Shown here: positions 60,861 through 64,000 of the stretch, one piece after another
Position numbering within the stretch: the first letter of the stretch is position 1
How the letters are laid out: each line of letters begins with the position of its first letter
Source: Anaerozeibacter sp031551775
GTDB taxonomy: Bacteria; Bacillota; Clostridia; Christensenellales; Aristaeellaceae
NCBI GenBank assembly: GCA_031551775.1
Contig: JAVBND010000010.1
Span: 1 to 64,000, forward strand
Direction of reading: 5' to 3'
Length of the DNA stretch: 64,000 nucleotides
Made by a program: the position numbers and the translations under genes
Notes under the pieces: generated by a model
Database searches by the model: none
What the model was told of the DNA's origin: nothing
Seen by the model: only the letters and a program-made list of their open reading frames with translations

Positions 60861-62360
60861 TCAATCGGCCGCTAGGCCACTGGTCAGCGCCATGATGCGC
60901 TCCTCCGTAATCCGTTCAAGGGGCAATTCTCCCGATATGCGCCCCTCGTACATGGCGATGATCCGGTCGCACGCGCCGATTAGCTCCGGCATCTCGGATG
61001 AGACCATCAACACGCCCATGCCCTCACGCGCAAAGTCGCGGATCATGCGGTGGATGGATTCCTTGGTGCCCACATCAATGCCCCGCGTGGGTTCGTCGAT
61101 CATCAGAATGCGCGGATGGCGGCTCACCCACATCGACATCAGCACCTTTTGCTGATTGCCGCCGGATAGCTGGCGCACTTTTTTGCCCACGTCGGGCGTC
61201 TTGATCTGGAAGCGCTTTTTGTATTCCTCTGAATCCGCGGCCGCGGCGCGAAACCGCATAAAGCCGCGGCGGGTAAAGCGATCGACGTTGGCGGCGAGCA
61301 TGTTGTCGCGAATCGACATGCGCAAAAACAGGCCCTTGCTCTTGCGGTCCTTGGTGATGTACGCAAGCCCCGCCGCCTTGGCCGCGCTTGGCGAAGTGAA
61401 GCATACCCGCGCGCCATCAAGGTATATCTGTCCGGCGCTCAACGGATGAACGCCAAAGATCGCTTCCAGCAGCTCGGTGCGCCCCGCGCCCTCAAGTCCC
61501 GCCAGGCCCAGCACCTCGCCGCTGTTGAGCGCAAAGGAGATGTCCGTGAGATGGTGTTTTACCGACAGCCCCTTAACGCTGAGCAGTTCCCCGCCGATGG
61601 GGCTGGTTCCGGCGCCGTACTTGTAGACCACGTCGCGCCCGACCATGTAGCGAACCAGCTCGTCCTTTGAGGTTTCTTTGACCTCAAGCGTCGTCACGTA
61701 GCAACCGTCGCGCATAATCGTGGCGCGGTCACAGACGCGGAACACCTCTTCCAGGCGGTGAGAAATATAGATGATGGATACGCCCTGCCGGTTGAGCGTC
61801 TGCATGATGTCCATCAAAACATCGGTCTCTTTTTCCGTCAGCGCCGAGGTCGGCTCGTCGAGGATGAGGATCTTGGCTTTTTTCTTCACGGCGCGCAGGA
61901 TCTCCACGATCTGCTGCCGACCGATGCTGAGAAAACGCATCATGCGTCTCTCATCGACATCGGTAAAGCCATACCGGTCGAGCAGCTCGCGCACTGTGCG
62001 ATACATTTTCTTGTAATCAATGGTGCCCAGGCGTGTCTTGGGCGCGTGGTTGACAAAGACATTTTCGCCAACCGTCGAAGTCCCGAACACCGCCAGTTCC
62101 TGATGCACGATGCTGACGCCCAGCTTTTCGGCGTCAATGGGACTGTGAGGGTGCACCTTCGCGCCGTCCAGCACGATCTCGCCCGCGTCAGGCGTATAGA
62201 TGCCCGACAGCACCTTCATCAGCGTCGATTTGCCGGCGCCGTTTTCGCCCAGCAGGGCGTGAATCTCGCCGCGCTTGAGGTCAAAATGCATTCCGTCCAG
62301 CGCTTTTACACCGGGAAATTCCTTGGTGATGCCTGTTAGGCGCAGTACGCAGTCATCCAA
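60861..62360 (-). CDS. Sugar ABC transporter ATPase (RbsA-like), amino sugar locus
   Basis: 499 residues, two ATPase domains: GENGAGKST, SIVHQELAVFGTSTV, LSIGRQQIVEI, ILILDEPTSALTE; then GLEGAGRTE, LSGGNQQK, ILMIDEPTRGID. TTG 62360 is chosen because AGGGGG lies 8 bases upstream. An in-frame ATG at 62423 lies inside the palindromic element that precedes the gene and has no ribosome site. The operon continues with permease, NagB-like and nagA. Confidence 0.92.
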   Translation of the reverse strand: MDDCVLRLTGITKEFPGVKALDGMHFDLKRGEIHALLGENGAGKSTLMKVLSGIYTPDAGEIVLDGAKVHPHSPIDAEKLGVSIVHQELAVFGTSTVGENVFVNHAPKTRLGTIDYKKMYRTVRELLDRYGFTDVDERRMMRFLSIGRQQIVEILRAVKKKAKILILDEPTSALTEKETDVLMDIMQTLNRQGVSIIYISHRLEEVFRVCDRATIMRDGCYVTTLEVKETSKDELVRYMVGRDVVYKYGAGTSPIGGELLSVKGLSVKHHLTDISFALNSGEVLGLAGLEGAGRTELLEAIFGVHPLSAGQIYLDGARVCFTSPSAAKAAGLAYITKDRKSKGLFLRMSIRDNMLAANVDRFTRRGFMRFRAAAADSEEYKKRFQIKTPDVGKKVRQLSGGNQQKVLMSMWVSRHPRILMIDEPTRGIDVGTKESIHRMIRDFAREGMGVLMVSSEMPELIGACDRIIAMYEGRISGELPLERITEERIMALTSGLAAD

Positions 62361-62403
62361 ATCGCAGTCCCCCTTGCTTGTTTCTTCAACCGCGGGCGTT
62401 ACC

Positions 62404-62570
62404 CTAAGTAAGCGCTGATTCATTCGGTTGCGAGATGGGTTTTGATTTTTCGTCCAGGCGCGCTTGCAATACCTGCGGCGTAGCAGCGCTACGTCGAGTG
62501 TTTCTGCAGGCGTGCATGGGCGGAAAAGCAGAATCTAGATCGTGATCGAATTGATCAGTGCTTACCTAAA
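62404..62570. repeat. Imperfect long palindrome, possible MITE-like or dispersed repeat
   Basis: About 167 bases with nested inverted repeats. Outer arms 62404-62426 and 62547-62569 match at 18 of 23 positions. Middle arms TTTTTCGTCCAGGCGCGCTTGCA (approximately 62446-62467) and the complement of 62507-62527 match at about 18 of 23. The core GTAGC / GCTAC is near 62480-62492. The whole could fold into one long stem. No coding capacity. It separates the binding protein gene from its ATPase gene. Confidence 0.65.
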
Positions 62571-62611
62571 GAAACGCCTGCGGGAAACGGCAGCGATAAC
62601 GCCGGTAAGCG

Positions 62612-63610
62612 TCAGCGGTTGGCGTAGGAGAAGGAGAGGAATTTATCGACGTTTTCGGCGTTGATGATCAGCGAGCCGGTGTCGATGAACGAGGGCGCGA
62701 TGACCAGATCCGCCGCCGCGTCATCTTCGGAGAAGGCGTTCTTGGCGCCGTGGTTGTAATCGTAGCACAGCTTCACGCCATAGTATACCTCGGTATATTG
62801 CTTGCCTGCGACGGTTGCATAGATATCGCCGCTCTTGATGTATTCAAGGGTCGCGCTGTCGCGGTCGATGGAGACGACCTTGACCTGTCCGGACAGGCCG
62901 GCTTCCTTGATGGCCGTGACCGCGCCGATCGCGGAGGTGGACTGGCCGCCGATGACCACGCTGACACCCTCGTTGGCCAGCAGCGCGGCGCCGATCTTGG
63001 TGGCCGCCACAGCCGCGTCGGACTGGTCGTCAACCTCGGAGACGATCTTCATGTCCGGCCAGTTTTGCACCTCGGCGCGGATGCCGGCCATGACATCTTC
63101 GACCGCCTTGGAACCGGCCGACAGGCCGTTGGAGACAATCACATTGCCCTTGCCGCCGGCGGCCTCAGCCGCCTGCTGCATCATGACGCGGCCATACTGA
63201 ACAAAGTCGGTGCCCAAGTAGCACAGGCGTTCCGAGCCTTCCACGCCATCGACGGTCTGAAAGCAAACCGGGATGCCCGCTTCCTTGGCTTGCTTGACGA
63301 AGGGCTCATAGGCGTCGGCAAAGTTGGCCTGCATGACGATGCCCGAACAATTCGGATCGTTGAGCGCCGTTGCGATCACCGCGCACATGGCGTCTACGTC
63401 CAGGCCATCGTCGCCGACGAATTTCGCGGTCACGCCCAGTTCGGCGCATGCGTCTTCGAGTCCCGCTCGGTGCGCGAGCCAATACTCCAGATTTGCCAGC
63501 GGAGCAATGTAGTAGTAGGCTTCCTCGCTGACGGTTTCCTGGGCAAGTGCCGGGGAAAAGCTCGTCAAAACAAGCAACAGGGTCAGGCAGATCAGGCACA
63601 TCTTCTTCAT
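62612..63610 (-). CDS. Sugar ABC transporter substrate-binding protein (RbsB-like), amino sugar locus
   Basis: 332 residues; signal peptide MKKMCLICLTLLLVLTSFS ending ALAQE, with two early cysteines but no lipobox. Peripla_BP_4 fold: YYYIAPLANLEYWLAHRAGLE, CSGIVMQANFADAYEPFV, GGKGNVIVSNGLSAG, VVIGGQSTSAIGAVTAI, SIDRDSATLEYI. AAAGGAGA before ATG 63610. It precedes the ATPase gene by 251 bases that contain the palindromic element. An amino sugar ligand is inferred from nagA and the NagB-like gene. Confidence 0.9.
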   Translation of the reverse strand: MKKMCLICLTLLLVLTSFSPALAQETVSEEAYYYIAPLANLEYWLAHRAGLEDACAELGVTAKFVGDDGLDVDAMCAVIATALNDPNCSGIVMQANFADAYEPFVKQAKEAGIPVCFQTVDGVEGSERLCYLGTDFVQYGRVMMQQAAEAAGGKGNVIVSNGLSAGSKAVEDVMAGIRAEVQNWPDMKIVSEVDDQSDAAVAATKIGAALLANEGVSVVIGGQSTSAIGAVTAIKEAGLSGQVKVVSIDRDSATLEYIKSGDIYATVAGKQYTEVYYGVKLCYDYNHGAKNAFSEDDAAADLVIAPSFIDTGSLIINAENVDKFLSFSYANR

Positions 63611-63781
63611 GGTTTTTTCTCCTTTTTTATTCTCACACGCCAAAGCATGTGGATTACGCTTGGGCCGCAAGGCAGGCGGGATGCCTGCGCTGTCTTTTCA
63701 AGACAAAGTAAGTAATATCATCATACCTTTAAGGGCAAAAAATCGGTGCCGTCCACCCAACCGCAGCCTTGCTGTTTGCGC

Positions 63782-64000
63782 CTAGAAATGGGCGTTTTCA
63801 TCCAAACATTTTTTCGAATTGGCGGTATGCTCGGCGATCGCTTTCTCGGCCGCTTCCGGATCACCGGCAAGAATGGCCTCATAAATCCGGAAGTGCTCGC
63901 CGTAGACGTCGGCCACCTGGGTGGATTCAATGTGCAGGCGCTTGGCGCACGCGTCGGAGATGGTCTCCATATTGACGACAACCGCCTTCAATATCTCATT
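63782..64000 (-). CDS. C-terminal part of a GntR-family regulator with FCD domain
   Basis: Open to the window edge: the last 72 residues only. The end reads like an FCD effector domain: VNMETISDACAKRL, then EHFRIYEAILAGDPEAAEKA and IAEHTANSKKC, giving the H-x3-Y-x-A-I-x-x-G-D pattern with a later His metal ligand. The N-terminal HTH lies outside. It is upstream of the amino sugar importer on the same strand and probably controls it. FCD regulators usually sense small acids, unlike the UTRA regulators normally found with nag genes. Confidence 0.78.
   Translation of the reverse strand, partial: NEILKAVVVNMETISDACAKRLHIESTQVADVYGEHFRIYEAILAGDPEAAEKAIAEHTANSKKCLDENAHF

Noticed and set aside
62361..62423. 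ATG start of the amino-sugar-locus ATPase at 62423
   Set aside because: It lies inside the palindromic element with no ribosome site; TTG 62360 has one and gives the usual family length.
1..64000. CRISPR arrays, tRNA or rRNA genes, prophage or transposase genes
   Set aside because: Looked for by eye on both strands; no regularly spaced repeats, cloverleaf genes or recognisable mobile-element proteins were seen.

Overview
The window reads as a stretch of chromosome from a GC-rich, spore-forming member of the Clostridia (Bacillota). The basis is a SpoIVFA/SpoIVFB-type pair, a sporulation-type D-Ala-D-Ala carboxypeptidase, AddB, a DnaD/DnaI-type primosome pair, a YtrA-type GntR regulator with its ABC-2 exporter, a YesM/YesN two-component pair, formate-tetrahydrofolate ligase, strong GGAGG ribosome binding sites, and TTG/GTG starts. 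All five ABC substrate-binding proteins have signal peptides without a lipobox, which is unusual for a single-membrane Gram-positive. A gut-type lineage such as Christensenellales would fit, but that placement is inference. No tRNA, rRNA, CRISPR array, transposase or phage gene was recognised.

Layout. 1-10.4 kb is a housekeeping and sporulation region: a fragment of a small membrane protein, a secreted HtrA protease, a uridine-kinase-like P-loop protein, AddB without AddA beside it, a large coiled-coil AAA ATPase of unknown role, and the SpoIVFA/SpoIVFB-like pair. 10.4-17.5 kb holds a sporulation-type carboxypeptidase, a polar amino acid ABC importer, a four-gene YtrA-type exporter operon and a secreted thioredoxin-fold protein. 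17.5-28.1 kb is one coherent locus: histidine kinase, AraC-type response regulator and a UroD-like methyltransferase on the minus strand, divergent from an arabinose-type ABC importer plus two more UroD-like proteins. 28.2-30.5 kb is an amidohydrolase divergent from a LysR regulator.

30.6-36.2 kb is a purine nucleoside uptake unit (BMP-family binding protein, two permeases, one ATPase) divergent from deoD. 36.3-39.4 kb carries fhs and a family 1 glycosidase. 39.6-50.4 kb is a hexuronate unit: an ABC sugar importer divergent from a LacI-type regulator followed by eda (fused to a VOC domain), uxaA, kdgK, an SDR and uxaC, i.e. the isomerase-to-KDPG route with an SDR where UxaB/UxuB would be expected. 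50.5-54.6 kb is leuA-AEC transporter-lplA-VOC. 54.7-57.6 kb is dnaD-dnaI-like-proline tRNA editing domain. 57.7-64 kb is an amino sugar locus (nagA, NagB-like, ABC permease, ATPase and binding protein, end of an FCD regulator), interrupted between the binding protein and ATPase genes by a ~167-bp imperfect palindrome that looks like a small mobile or dispersed repeat.

The candidate for an undescribed system is the 17.5-28.1 kb locus: three divergent UroD-superfamily proteins, each keeping an H-x-C motif and a late His where methyltransferases carry Cys, wired to a sensor pair and a sugar-type importer, with no corrinoid protein in view.
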